This document shows positions 23,518 to 32,044 of a stretch of 32,350 nucleotides of DNA, piece by piece. The DNA lies in the NCBI GenBank assembly GCA_947381435.1, contig CANCVE010000045.1:1-32350 (forward strand), read 5' to 3'. The position numbers were made by a program, and so were the translations under genes. The notes beneath the pieces are model-generated. The model did no database searches. It was not told the DNA's origin and saw nothing but the letters and a program-made list of their open reading frames with translations. Within the stretch, counting starts at the first letter, position 1. Every line of letters begins with the position of its first letter. Source of the stretch: Chitinophagaceae bacterium (GTDB lineage: Bacteria; Bacteroidota; Bacteroidia; Chitinophagales; Chitinophagaceae).

Positions 23518-24882
23518 CTACACCGCTTTACTAAATCCTACCATACTTGTTTCGTCGGTGAGCCATTTAATATCAAATGCTTTACAGATGTTTCGCACAA
23601 AATTGAAACCTAACTTAGTTACCGTTAATGAGTGGTCATTAAGTTCCAGCAATCCATCAGCGGCCATATCTTTCAATAACGGCAACGAGTATTCATCAAT
23701 AAAATACCTGAAATCATCAACAAAGTCTGTATGCCCTTTGCAGATTGTTTGAAGTATATATTGTTTAAAAACTAGATCGGTCTTATCCATAAAATATCCC
23801 TTCGTAGTAGGTATTTCATTGGCTTCAATACTGCGGTAATAACTTTCTAACTCCTTATGGTTCTGTGCATAAGCCACGCCAATATCACTTATAGCCGATA
23901 CGCCCAACCCTATCAATGCAGCAAAATTAGTGTCTGTATAACCCATAAAGTTTCGGTGAAGCCTGCCGTACAACCTTGCTTTATACAACTCATCAGAAGG
24001 CAACGAAAAATGATCCATGCCTATATCTGTATAACCTGCTTCGGCAAACATTCGCTTTCCTGTAGCATACAGTTTAGTTTTCAATGCGGCATCGGGTAGA
24101 TCATTTTCATCAAACAACCGTTGCACCTTTTGTTTCCAAGGCACGTGGGCATAACTGTAAAACGCCACTCTGTCTGGTTGTAATTCAACAGTTTGACGAA
24201 TTGTTTCTTGCATGCCTTCTATTGTTTGAAACGGCAGTCCATATATCAAATCAAAGTTTACAGAAGTAAACCCAATCCGGCGTGCGGCTTCTGTAGCCCT
24301 TTTCACATTCTCTATCGGTTGAATCCTATTAATGGCTTTTTGTACAACAGGATCATTGTCTTGAACACCATAGCTTATTCTTCTAAAACCAAGATTATAT
24401 AGTGTTTGCAAGTGATCTTCTGTAGTATTATTTGGATGCCCTTCTATACTAAAAGCATGGTCATCTGCAACTAAAGCTCCTTCTAATATCCCATTAATCA
24501 ATTTTTCTAAGTTCTCCGGCGCAAAGAAGGTAGGCGTACCTCCACCCAAATGAATGGACTGGATTACTGGCACATTGTGCAGCAAATGCTTATACAATTG
24601 CCACTCTTTCAGTATGGCAGAAATGTACCTGTCCTCCACAGAATGGTTGGTTGTTATCCGTTTATTACATGCGCAGTAGGTGCACAAAGATTCACAAAAA
24701 GGTAAATGGATATAAATACTCAAACCAGCCTCGGTTAAGTTTATGCTATTTAAATGTTTTCCAAACCTATCTTTCCACTCAAGGTTATTCTCCCAATCTT
24801 TCCAAAAGGGTACTGTAGGGTAACTTGTATAACGTGGAACTGACTTATTATATTTTTCGATAAGCTTATTAAAATCGGGCAT
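23518..24882 (-). CDS. hemN: Oxygen-independent coproporphyrinogen III oxidase
   Basis: Radical SAM enzyme that decarboxylates coproporphyrinogen III to protoporphyrinogen IX during anaerobic haem synthesis. From M25 of the longest frame (24882) the protein is 454 aa, and its N-terminus LIEKYNKSVPRYTSYPTVPFW is the classical HemN start. The radical SAM cysteines C63, C67 and C70 are in PFCESLCTYCACNK, where the fourth cysteine is also HemN-like; GGGTPTFF is the SAM-binding GG motif. The 24 extra codons up to 24954 look unlike the family. A -7-like box (TAGTTTTG) ends 17 nt before 24882, also supporting the shorter start. True HemN instead of HemW is indicated by the YTSYPT N-terminus. Confidence 0.93.
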   Translation of the reverse strand: MPDFNKLIEKYNKSVPRYTSYPTVPFWKDWENNLEWKDRFGKHLNSINLTEAGLSIYIHLPFCESLCTYCACNKRITTNHSVEDRYISAILKEWQLYKHLLHNVPVIQSIHLGGGTPTFFAPENLEKLINGILEGALVADDHAFSIEGHPNNTTEDHLQTLYNLGFRRISYGVQDNDPVVQKAINRIQPIENVKRATEAARRIGFTSVNFDLIYGLPFQTIEGMQETIRQTVELQPDRVAFYSYAHVPWKQKVQRLFDENDLPDAALKTKLYATGKRMFAEAGYTDIGMDHFSLPSDELYKARLYGRLHRNFMGYTDTNFAALIGLGVSAISDIGVAYAQNHKELESYYRSIEANEIPTTKGYFMDKTDLVFKQYILQTICKGHTDFVDDFRYFIDEYSLPLLKDMAADGLLELNDHSLTVTKLGFNFVRNICKAFDIKWLTDETSMVGFSKAV

Positions 24883-24899
24883 ACTTTCATTTGTTGATG

Positions 24900-24907
24900 C
24901 AAAACTA
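24900..24907 (-). promoter_or_regulatory. Possible -7 box for hemN
   Basis: On the minus strand TAGTTTTG fits TAnnTTTG exactly and ends 17 nt before the ATG at 24882. The -33 element is not clear. Confidence 0.4.
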
Positions 24908-25124
24908 ATCCTAACATTTGTCATCGATTCTAAACAAGTGTCAATTAAAAACATGATTATTATCAGACAAGCAATTGCTATTCATTCCAATTAAATATTT
25001 AATTAAAATTTAGAATAAGTAGTACTTTTTAGCATTTAATAGTATCATTAAGACAATATTGTACTAGTTAATTCCAATGTTTTAACGAATACATTTACTT
25101 TTAACGCCTCTTACAAAATTTATT

Positions 25125-26093
25125 ATGAAAAGAACAAATACAACTCTCAGTTTTAACTACCTCTTCCTTGCCATTGCTGTACTATCAATCCTCAGCTGCA
25201 AGCATAAAAAAGCTGACTTATCTGGCGATGCACCTGTAAAAGTCAATGATTTTATAGCAGTATTCTCCCCAATTGTTTTGCCTTATTCGGTGGCCGACTC
25301 TAACATAAATGCAGGTGCAGATACAATCACCATTGGTCACGCAGTACTTAGCCAATTCATTCCAGATAGTGTATTAGATCAACTAGTAAATGTAAAGAAG
25401 TCGTTCTCCATACATCCTGTAGGGCGTTTTGAAAAAGAAAAGGAAGTGTATTTATTGTTCAATGTTACTCAGAAAGAAGTTACCCAACAGGTTGTTGCTG
25501 TTTTTGATAAACAAAATAAATACCTGTCTGCTAAAGCAATATTAAGCAACGAACCCGACGAGGATGGTTATACACATTCACTATCTATTAATAAGGAACC
25601 AACTTTTACAGTTAATAAGGAACGTATTAATGCACAAACAAAACAAATACAGTTCTCTAGGGTTGGTTGGGTTTACAATACGGCAGGGGTATTTATGGTA
25701 GTTGTAAACGATACTAATGAAGATCCGAAAAAAGTAGGCGTTATCTTAAATCCGATAGATACCTTACCTAGAAAGAATAAATTGAGTGGAGAATATATTG
25801 CTAATAAGCAAAACTTCATCTCTATACGTGATGGTAAAGATGCTAATACTTACTTGTTTTTCATTCATTTTGAGAAGAAAGAAGGCACTTGTACTGGAGA
25901 ACTAAAAGGAACGATGAAAATAGCAGATGAAAAGACCGGCATCTACAGTGAGGCAGGCGACCCATGTATTATTGACTTCAACTTTGAGGGAAATGACGTT
26001 ACCCTGAAAGAGCAAGGAAGTTGCGGAAACAGAAGGGGAATGGAGTGCTATTTTAATGATACATTTACAAAGAAAAAGAAAGGCAGACTTTAG
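25125..26093 (+). CDS. Lipoprotein of unknown function
   Basis: A 322-aa envelope protein with a lipoprotein signal peptide: hydrophobic stretch 10-24 and lipobox ILSC with Cys25. The mature part has no domain I recognise. It alternates predicted beta strands with charged turns. Four cysteines near the C-terminus (TCTG, PCIID, GSCGN, MECYF) could form disulfides. The tail is basic (KKKKGRL). It is divergent from hemN with 240 bp between start codons and is followed by a decayed transposase. Likely membrane-anchored in the periplasm or at the surface; no function is claimed. Confidence 0.75.
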   Translation: MKRTNTTLSFNYLFLAIAVLSILSCKHKKADLSGDAPVKVNDFIAVFSPIVLPYSVADSNINAGADTITIGHAVLSQFIPDSVLDQLVNVKKSFSIHPVGRFEKEKEVYLLFNVTQKEVTQQVVAVFDKQNKYLSAKAILSNEPDEDGYTHSLSINKEPTFTVNKERINAQTKQIQFSRVGWVYNTAGVFMVVVNDTNEDPKKVGVILNPIDTLPRKNKLSGEYIANKQNFISIRDGKDANTYLFFIHFEKKEGTCTGELKGTMKIADEKTGIYSEAGDPCIIDFNFEGNDVTLKEQGSCGNRRGMECYFNDTFTKKKKGRL

Positions 26094-26219
26094 AGTTAGT
26101 TATGTGGTTTGAACGTTAAACGATGAATGATGAGTTTGTAACCACAAAAGCGATTTCTCATCTTTTTGAGGTATTTAAAAAGGTTTTGTCATTGTAATAA
26201 ATCAATATAAAAAGAGTTT

Positions 26220-27145
26220 GATGCAAGGTTAATCTGGCAACTTTAATAAGTGAATAGACCCAAACTAATTCAAGACCATGTGATTCAAACACCACTGCCT
26301 TGGTCTCTTTACCCCTTACAATAGGACGTATGTTAGGTTTATTGAGGCTTACTATCCTATCATTTATCTTGTCAACCTCTCTATCTTCATTCGTTGTTGT
26401 TTATAAACAGTGGTAATTGTATTTAGCCTAACAGACCGCTTTTTCGACAACTTAACTTCTTTTCTTGAATTAATCCAACGTATGAATCAAGTAGTCACTT
26501 TAAGAATTTAAGGAGTTTCTTCCCTTTACGCTTTCACTTTTTCTTAGATTTCTGGTAGGATAAAAAGAATTTCTTATGCTTGTCATAATTACATCTTGAC
26601 ACACGAAGTTTTAATCGTTTCCGAATCGATTGTATTGCCAGATATAATTCATTACAACTTTGCCAGACTATTTTTACAGGTGTCTGAAAGGCGATGTTAC
26701 TCTCATAACAGGTGGCATCTTCTGTACTAATATGGGTTTCCTGCATATAAGGTTTCCAGTAATTAGCTGCTATGGTCTGTAGTTTATCCATTTCCCAATA
26801 TTGACCAATATAACCACCCCAATAACTTGGCAAATTGATGTCTTTTATTACTTCTGTTGGCTTTAGGCTAATGCCACAGAAATGCTGCATTGCCTAATCC
26901 GTATTGTTTCGTTGTATGAAATCGGCATCACTTAGTTTAAGGAAATGCTTTAAATCAAGCAAACCAATGCCTCCTTTAATACTAAACCAAGGTTTGCATC
27001 TGCTGCCACTTTGTTGTTGCTTTTGGATTGGAATCGTAGCAACCGTGGCTTTGAATGGAAGGGATTGGTGTAATTGCCCCAAATCAGTTTGTAAAAAACG
27101 CTCATTGAATAAAGAGGGAAATTCGAGTAAAATTACCTTTTACAT
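26220..27145 (-). pseudogene. Decayed IS1182/IS5-like transposase (DUF772 type)
   Basis: On the minus strand a near-complete transposase can be read from about 27145 with several lesions. The N-terminal part (EFPSLFNERFLQTDLGQLHQ) starts right after a TAA that replaces codon 2. An in-frame TAG (26891-26893) replaces the Trp of the conserved TDWxMQ segment. Then comes CGISLKPTEVIKDINLPSYW, and the frame ends at 26534 (SYQKSKKK). Beyond it, pieces in shifted frames reach RIVSLNKPNIRPIVRGKE near 26385-26300. The family is recognised from memory as the DUF772-type transposase common in Bacteroidota; the IS family name is less certain than the gene being a transposase. No terminal repeats identified. 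Confidence 0.8.
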
Positions 27146-27266
27146 ACGTGTTATTATGCCTAACTTTTAGCAAAAATCGAATCCAAACTACCATGTTTTA
27201 TGATTATATTTCAGTGAAAACTTTGCCGGTATAGGTTTTGAATTTTCAGGAAATACCTACAAAAGA

Positions 27267-27971
27267 TTATTCTACATATTTGTATCCTACTCCTCTAACT
27301 GAATGAAAGAATCGGGGAGTGCGAACATCTTGCTCGAAGTTTTTACGAAAGCTCAGAATGAAATTATCGATGGTGCGTGTGGTAGGGAAAACATTGTATC
27401 CCCAAACAACCTGCAATATTTTTTCTCTTGTTACCACTTCGCCTTTGTTTTCTATGAGAAGTTTGAGCAGCATGGTTTCTTTCTTGCTTAGCTCAATAGT
27501 ATTACCTTCATAAGTGGTGGCATTCTGCGATTTGAAGTTTACGGTATTTCCGCCAAAGCTGTAACTATCTCCAATACTTTCTTTTACTTGCAACTTTTGA
27601 TTCTTGGTAATTAATTTCTCTACCCTAAGCAAGAGTTCTTCTAGATTGAAGGGTTTAGTAAGGTAATCATCAGCTCCTTTTTTCAATCCTAATACCTTAT
27701 CTGCACTTGAGTTTTTGGCACTCAACATCAATATTGGCGTATCCATACTATTAACTCGCATGGTCTCGGCAACAGTAATACCATCCACTTCGGGCATCAT
27801 AACATCGAGGACTACTAAATCGAAATATCCATTAGCCAAAGCCTTCAGAGCCTGTGTACCATTGAAAGCACTAGAAACTTCATAGCCTTCTATTTCGAGA
27901 TTCATTTTCAATGCTTCATGCAAATTTTCTTCATCATCCACTAAAAGTATATTTCCCTTATTTTCTTTCAT
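27267..27971 (-). CDS. OmpR-family response regulator
   Basis: A 234-aa two-domain transcription regulator. Receiver domain 1-120: acidic pocket D12-D13, phospho-acceptor D56 (VVLDVMMP), switch residue S84 and K106 (TKPF). The C-terminal winged-helix DNA-binding domain (about 135-233) includes LSKKETMLLKLL, VVTREKIL and TRTIDNFILSFRKNFE, with RGVGYKYVE at the end. Its ATG overlaps the histidine kinase stop by one base, so the two are translationally coupled and form a cognate pair. The regulon is not visible. It resembles RprY-type regulators in Bacteroidota. Confidence 0.94.
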   Translation of the reverse strand: MKENKGNILLVDDEENLHEALKMNLEIEGYEVSSAFNGTQALKALANGYFDLVVLDVMMPEVDGITVAETMRVNSMDTPILMLSAKNSSADKVLGLKKGADDYLTKPFNLEELLLRVEKLITKNQKLQVKESIGDSYSFGGNTVNFKSQNATTYEGNTIELSKKETMLLKLLIENKGEVVTREKILQVVWGYNVFPTTRTIDNFILSFRKNFEQDVRTPRFFHSVRGVGYKYVE

Positions 27972-28948
27972 TATTGTGTGCTTAATGTTACCGTAAAAAT
28001 ACTTCCATTGGGTTTATTATCAGTAATAGAAATTCTCCCTTTATGACCAGCTACAATTTTTTTGCATAGATACAATCCTAAACCGGTACCTTTTGTATTT
28101 CTGGTACTTTCATCTCCACTCCGATAAAACTTATCAAATACTTGTTTCTTCTCCTCGTCCTTTATGCCTGTTCCTTCATCCGTAACAGACATTATTGCTT
28201 TACCCTTTAATTCATGTAAAATGACAGAAACTTTAGCTTCTGCGGGGGAATATTTTAATGCATTTTCTATGAGGTTATTCACCAACATTTGTAATTGCAA
28301 CTCCTCTCCTAGCACATAAATGCCTTCATCTATCAAAATTTCTATAACTCTTTGAGGATAACGAATGATAAAATTTTCGGCACATCCCGCAACCATATCA
28401 CTCCAGTTAATCTCTTGTTTAGCAGGCTTATGGGCGGCGGCGTCTAGCTGTGCAGCCAATAAAATGTTGTTACAAAGGGTATTTAGTCTATTTGCTTCTT
28501 GAAGTGTATTAGTAATTAGTCGTTGCTGCTTTACTTCATCCAACTTTCTCTTCTGGAGTGTTTCTAAGTTTAATTGAGTGACCGCAATGGGGGTTTTAAG
28601 CTCGTGCGTAACTGCCATCATAAAATTGTTTTGCTGGTTAGACAGTCTGATTTGTCGTCTGGTAGCTCGAAAAACAAACACTGCACCCACTAGAATAAGC
28701 GCCAAGAAAGTAGTACCCTCTCCTATATATTGGGCAATCTTTCTATTTTTTGCGGCTTCAATAAGCATTACTTTATCAAGATAATGTACATCATCTTTTT
28801 TCAGTTCCACCAAACGCATACTCGCCATCAAACTATTTTGGTTTTGTAGTGCCACAAACCACCAAACCAAGGCAACAATCATGTATACCAATAGAACCCA
28901 ATATACCACCGTTACAACTTGTAATCGTCTTTTTGCATTTCCAATCAT
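27971..28948 (-). CDS. Membrane sensor histidine kinase
   Basis: A 325-aa HisKA-type sensor kinase, partner of the downstream response regulator. TM1 at about 11-33 and TM2 at about 77-94 enclose only about 40 periplasmic residues, so the sensor domain is very small. The phosphorylated His is H115 in VTHELKTPIA. The ATPase domain has the N-box NNLIENALKYSP (224-235), DEGTGI (257-262) and GTGLGL (287-292). It overlaps gldH by 4 nt and the regulator by 1 nt. The short sensor loop suggests it may sense envelope state or the upstream lipoprotein, but that is speculation. Confidence 0.93.
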   Translation of the reverse strand: MIGNAKRRLQVVTVVYWVLLVYMIVALVWWFVALQNQNSLMASMRLVELKKDDVHYLDKVMLIEAAKNRKIAQYIGEGTTFLALILVGAVFVFRATRRQIRLSNQQNNFMMAVTHELKTPIAVTQLNLETLQKRKLDEVKQQRLITNTLQEANRLNTLCNNILLAAQLDAAAHKPAKQEINWSDMVAGCAENFIIRYPQRVIEILIDEGIYVLGEELQLQMLVNNLIENALKYSPAEAKVSVILHELKGKAIMSVTDEGTGIKDEEKKQVFDKFYRSGDESTRNTKGTGLGLYLCKKIVAGHKGRISITDNKPNGSIFTVTLSTQ

Positions 28949-29409
28949 GGTATTGCTTTTTCTACCCTAATACCTGCATCTAATACAGATTCCAACGGAT
29001 TCTCTCGCATTGTTTGTTGTAGTGTAAACTGGTATTCACCTTGTTTTAGCTTAACTGGTGCTTGCGTAATTCGTACTCTGTGCGTAAAAATATCATCAAG
29101 TCCACTGCCCAACCATCCTCTTCCATTATTTGCCAAAACAAGTTCTAACTGTTGATTAATAGGGGCAGTTCCTGGAGCTTTGGTTGTTACATTGAGCCAA
29201 AGATTATTGAAGTGATAAGCATCTTCGTGCCTTACAACAATGTAGATATTATACAAAGAATTTGTGTCTTTGATGGTAAAATTAAAAGTAGGTTTGTTAG
29301 AAGTTTCCCATTTGAATGCAGGAAATCTTGTAATCTTTTCATACACACTAACGGTATCACAACTAAAAAAGAAAAGACAACTCACCAAAACAACACTTAA
29401 TACTCTCAC
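28945..29409 (-). CDS. gldH: Gliding-motility lipoprotein GldH
   Basis: A 154-aa lipoprotein with signal peptide 1-16 and lipobox FFSC (Cys17). The family pattern is well preserved: the mature N-terminus with VYEK, YNIYIVVRHEDAYHFNNLWLNV (here split: YNIYIVVRHEDAYHF then NNLWLNV), GRGWLGSGLDDIFTHRV, and the C-terminal TLQQTMRENPLESVLDAGIR. In Flavobacterium johnsoniae GldH is required for gliding (established knowledge), but it is also common in non-gliding Bacteroidota, where it relates to the envelope. It is the first gene of the gldH-kinase-regulator operon and has the window's best promoter upstream. Confidence 0.9.
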   Translation of the reverse strand: MRVLSVVLVSCLFFFSCDTVSVYEKITRFPAFKWETSNKPTFNFTIKDTNSLYNIYIVVRHEDAYHFNNLWLNVTTKAPGTAPINQQLELVLANNGRGWLGSGLDDIFTHRVRITQAPVKLKQGEYQFTLQQTMRENPLESVLDAGIRVEKAIP

Positions 29410-29425
29410 TTATGAAAAATTTTTT

Positions 29426-29457
29426 CAAATATAGGCACTTCAACAACGCGTAACAAA
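29426..29457 (-). promoter_or_regulatory. Bacteroidota-type promoter of gldH-kinase-regulator
   Basis: On the minus strand TTTG (29454-29457), a 20-nt spacer and TATATTTG (29426-29433) match the sigma-ABfr consensus TTTG-N19/21-TAnnTTTG. The -7 box ends 16 nt before the gldH ATG. Confidence 0.75.
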
Positions 29458-29496
29458 GGCATACTAAATGATTGGCTTAGAAAATTAAAATATCGG

Positions 29497-29643
29497 GGCA
29501 CAAAGTGTAATCATTGCTATATGTGAAGCTTTCATTGGCATACAAAGCTTCATCATTGGTATATGTGAAGCTTTCATTGGCATACAAAGCTTAATCATTG
29601 GTATATGTGAAGCTTTCATTGGCATACAAAGCTTAATCATTGG
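29497..29643. repeat. 21-bp alternating tandem array, 7 copies
   Basis: Seven 21-bp units at 29497-29643 alternate between two types, TATATGTGAAGCTTTCATTG and CATACAAAGCTTAATCATTG, each ending in G and sharing AAGCTT and CATTGG. The pair makes a 42-bp super-unit. No coding frame runs through it. Confidence 0.88.
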
Positions 29644-29652
29644 TATTAAAAA

Positions 29653-29847
29653 CTTACTCGCTACAAGAGCTTGAGTTAAAACTGGAAGGTATAAACAAGT
29701 TAAGTTATTCGCTTTGATAATTTAATAGCCAACCCTATAAGGGTTTGAAACCCTTATAGGGATTTAAAAGCTTACTCGCTACAAGAGCTTGTGTTAAAAC
29801 TAGATAGGTATAAACAAGTTAAGTTATTCGCTTTGATAGTTTAATAG
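29653..29847. repeat. 76/77-bp direct repeat flanking a 29-bp palindrome
   Basis: Copy 1 (29653-29728) and copy 2 (29771-29847) are about 95% identical, starting CTTACTCGCTACAAGAGC and ending TTTAATAG. Between them 29733-29761 is a perfect palindrome around one G (CCCTATAAGGGTTT arms). Confidence 0.85.
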
Positions 29848-29849
29848 AC

Positions 29850-30388
29850 AAATCTTTCAAGAAGTATCGGACACCGTTACCGTCAGAATATCGGTTATAG
29901 ATTTAGGGGAGGGCAAAAGGGAAATACTTTGTACAAGCCTGTTGGATATCCAGAATTACACTTAGGAGGATTTAAAACAACTCTATCATATTAGATGGGG
30001 GATAAAAGAGGCCTACAAGCTATTCAAGGTTAGGGCTGATTTAGAGTCATTCTCTGGTATGACAGCCTTGTCTGTCAAACAAGATTTTCATGCTGGTATC
30101 CTTGCCATGAATCTATGCGCCATGATGAGCTTTCCAAAAGAGCAAAAAGTAAGAGAAGAAAGCAAGGATGCCCAATTGAAAAACATAAAGACAGTGAATA
30201 GAACCAATGCTTTTGCATTAATAAAAGAGTCGATGTTAGGGGTGTTTTTGAAGAAAAAGAAGAACCAGTTTCTAGAAACAATCGACCATATCCTCCAAAA
30301 GACAACTGAAATAGTGAGACCCAATAGAAAATTCCCTCGAAACCATAAACAGAAGAAACCTAAATCAATGAACTATAAAATCATGTAA
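29850..30388 (+). pseudogene. IS4-family transposase, C-terminal remnant
   Basis: From about 29850 the plus strand reads the C-terminal part of an IS4-type transposase: VIDLGEGKREILCTSLLD, then a TAG (29963-29965), then EDLKQLYHIRWG and ADLESFSGMTALSVKQDFHAG, ending in a basic tail at 30388. The IS4 YREK signature (Y-2-R-3-E-6-K) is present as YHIRWGI-K-EAYKLFK, but the catalytic Glu position is Lys (30005-30007). The N-terminal two thirds are missing. The open part from 30059 (109 aa) could be translated but would have no active site. Confidence 0.85.
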
Positions 30389-30402
30389 ACACATTTTTCT
30401 TA

Positions 30403-30420
30403 ACTAAACGGCATTGAATT
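30403..30420. repeat. Possible right end of the IS4-type element
   Basis: ACTAAACGGCATTGAATT, 14 nt after the transposase stop, matches 11596-11613 at 17 of 18 bases. It abuts the start of the truncated sulfatase homology and so may mark the insertion boundary. Confidence 0.45.
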
Positions 30421-30423
30421 ATA

Positions 30424-30912
30424 ATAGATATTTTGCCAACCACACTAGACTTTGCTGGCGTGAAAGCTCCTGCTCAGATACGTGGCATTAAACAAGATAC
30501 TATTCAAGGTAAATCTCTGTTCTATTCTGTGGCTAATGCAAAAGCACCTTCTACTCATAAAATACAGCACTACTACATATTTGGGGCTAGGGCTATCTAT
30601 GCCGATGGCTGGAAAGCAGGAGCAGCACACTGCCCCGACAATGTAGAAATAGGCAACTTCACGCTTGGCAAACCACAGCCGCATGGCGATTTTAGTAAAG
30701 ACACTTGGGAATTATATAACCTAAAAGAGGATTATACTGAGAACAACGACTTGGCTGCAAAGTGTCCACAGAAGCTGGCTGAACTAAAGGCTTTGTTTGA
30801 GGTACAGGCTAAGAAATATGATTTGTATCCTTTTGTAGATTGGGTTGATGTTGCAATAAAACGTAAGGCTTTGGCGAAGAAAGCAGCAGAGGAAGCGGCT
30901 AAGAAGAAATAA
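30424..30912 (+). pseudogene. Arylsulfatase, 5'-truncated (C-terminal 160 codons)
   Basis: The reading frame from IDILPTTLDFAG to the stop at 30912 matches the C-terminal third of Bacteroidota arylsulfatases: the GIKQDTIQGKSL segment, ARAIYADGWKAG, TWELYNLKEDYTENNDLA and the Lys/Ala-rich end. The catalytic N-terminal two thirds, including the CxPSR formylglycine site, are absent. The upstream boundary coincides with the IS4 element end, so IS insertion or deletion probably removed the 5' part. The missing part is not visible elsewhere in the window. A short product from the TTG at 30433 (159 aa) is possible but would not be a sulfatase. Confidence 0.85.
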
Positions 30913-31024
30913 GAGTTTGAGTTATACGTTTTAAGTTGTGGGTTGTAAGTGTGAAGCGTTTTATCAAATAAAAAGCAAAACTTATATCCTACAACTTTCA
31001 TAATAATTCTTAAAAATAAACTGT

Positions 31025-31927
31025 ATGAAAAAGGTGTTATTCACGTTATCGATGCTTTCCAGCATTGGGATGTATGCGCAACAAAGCACTATTCGCATTT
31101 CGGGTACAAGATTAACTTATCCGCTATTTCAAAAATGGATAGATTAATACAGTAAGCTACACCCTAACCTACACTTTATACTGAATAGTAAACAACCTGT
31201 TGATAGTGTAGATATATCCATTGTGGCACATAAGCTAGCTGCTACAGATATAAAAGAAGGCAAAACTGCCATTACTGTAAGCAGATATGTACAGCTTCCT
31301 GTGGTGAATAGTAACCGAACAGATGTTGCTGCATTGCAAGAGAAAGGCTTTAATGAGGCAAGTTTTAAGCAAGTATATTTTGGAGAAACTAGTAATAGCA
31401 ACATTGCTTCGGAAGCGGTGTTTACCGTTTATAAACGCAAGCAAAATGCCTGTGCCTCTCAGTCGTTTTCCAATCATTTTGGTAGCGAACAGAAAGACAT
31501 CAAGGGTGTTCCTATTGTGGGCGATGACAAAGACTTATTAAATGCAGTGAAGCAAGATGTAAACGGTGTATCGTATAACAACCTAGGCTTCATTTATGAC
31601 CTAAAGACTCGAAAGCTGATAGATAGTATTGCCATAGTACCCATAGATTTTAATGAGAATGGTAAGATTGATTCTGACGAAAAGATATATGGCACACTGG
31701 ATAATGTATTAACGTATGCAGAGAACACAAACAGTCCGAAGCTGTTGATAGAATACATACATGTACTCTATAATCAAAACAATCCCAACAAAGAAGTGGC
31801 TAATTTCTTGAAATGGATATTGACTCATGGTCAGCAATACAACCATGAATATGGGTTTATCAATCTATTGAATAAAAGTAAAAAGCAATCTTTGGAGACT
31901 TTAAAGAAAGAGTTGGCTAAAAGGTAA
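31025..31927 (+). pseudogene. PstS-like periplasmic substrate-binding protein with in-frame stop
   Basis: From the ATG at 31025 a single frame runs 300 codons to 31927, broken only by a TAA at codon 41 (31145-31147). The N-terminus is a signal peptide (MKKVLFTLSMLSSIGMYA) followed by ISGTRLTYPLFQKWID, the start of a PstS-type phosphate-binding fold; the stop then interrupts it before YSKLHP. Later parts include DISIVAHKLAATDIKEG, ITVSRYVQLPVVNS, and EYIHVLYNQ near the end. A restart at GTG 31223 would give 234 aa without signal peptide. It may be a fresh pseudogene, a polymorphism or a sequencing error. The ligand is inferred only from family resemblance. Confidence 0.8.
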
Positions 31928-32020
31928 CAAAGAAGTAGAAGGTTTAGTAAATTAAAACAACCATAGCTAATAGAAATGATAAACTAATTAAGAACATCAT
32001 TTCTTATTGCCAATTAACGC

Positions 32021-32028
32021 ACTTTTGC
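32021..32028 (+). promoter_or_regulatory. Possible -7 box for the sulfatase-modifying-factor gene
   Basis: CACTTTTG differs from TAnnTTTG by one base and ends 16 nt before the ATG at 32045. No -33 box is clear. Confidence 0.3.
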
Positions 32029-32044
32029 AACAAATGATTTAGGT

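Noticed and set aside
24883-24954. 24-codon N-terminal extension of hemN
   Set aside because: Unlike the family start, and it would overlap a -7-like box.
30075-30324. Minus-strand ORFs over the IS4 remnant
   Set aside because: Shadow frames of the transposase tail; no homology recognised.
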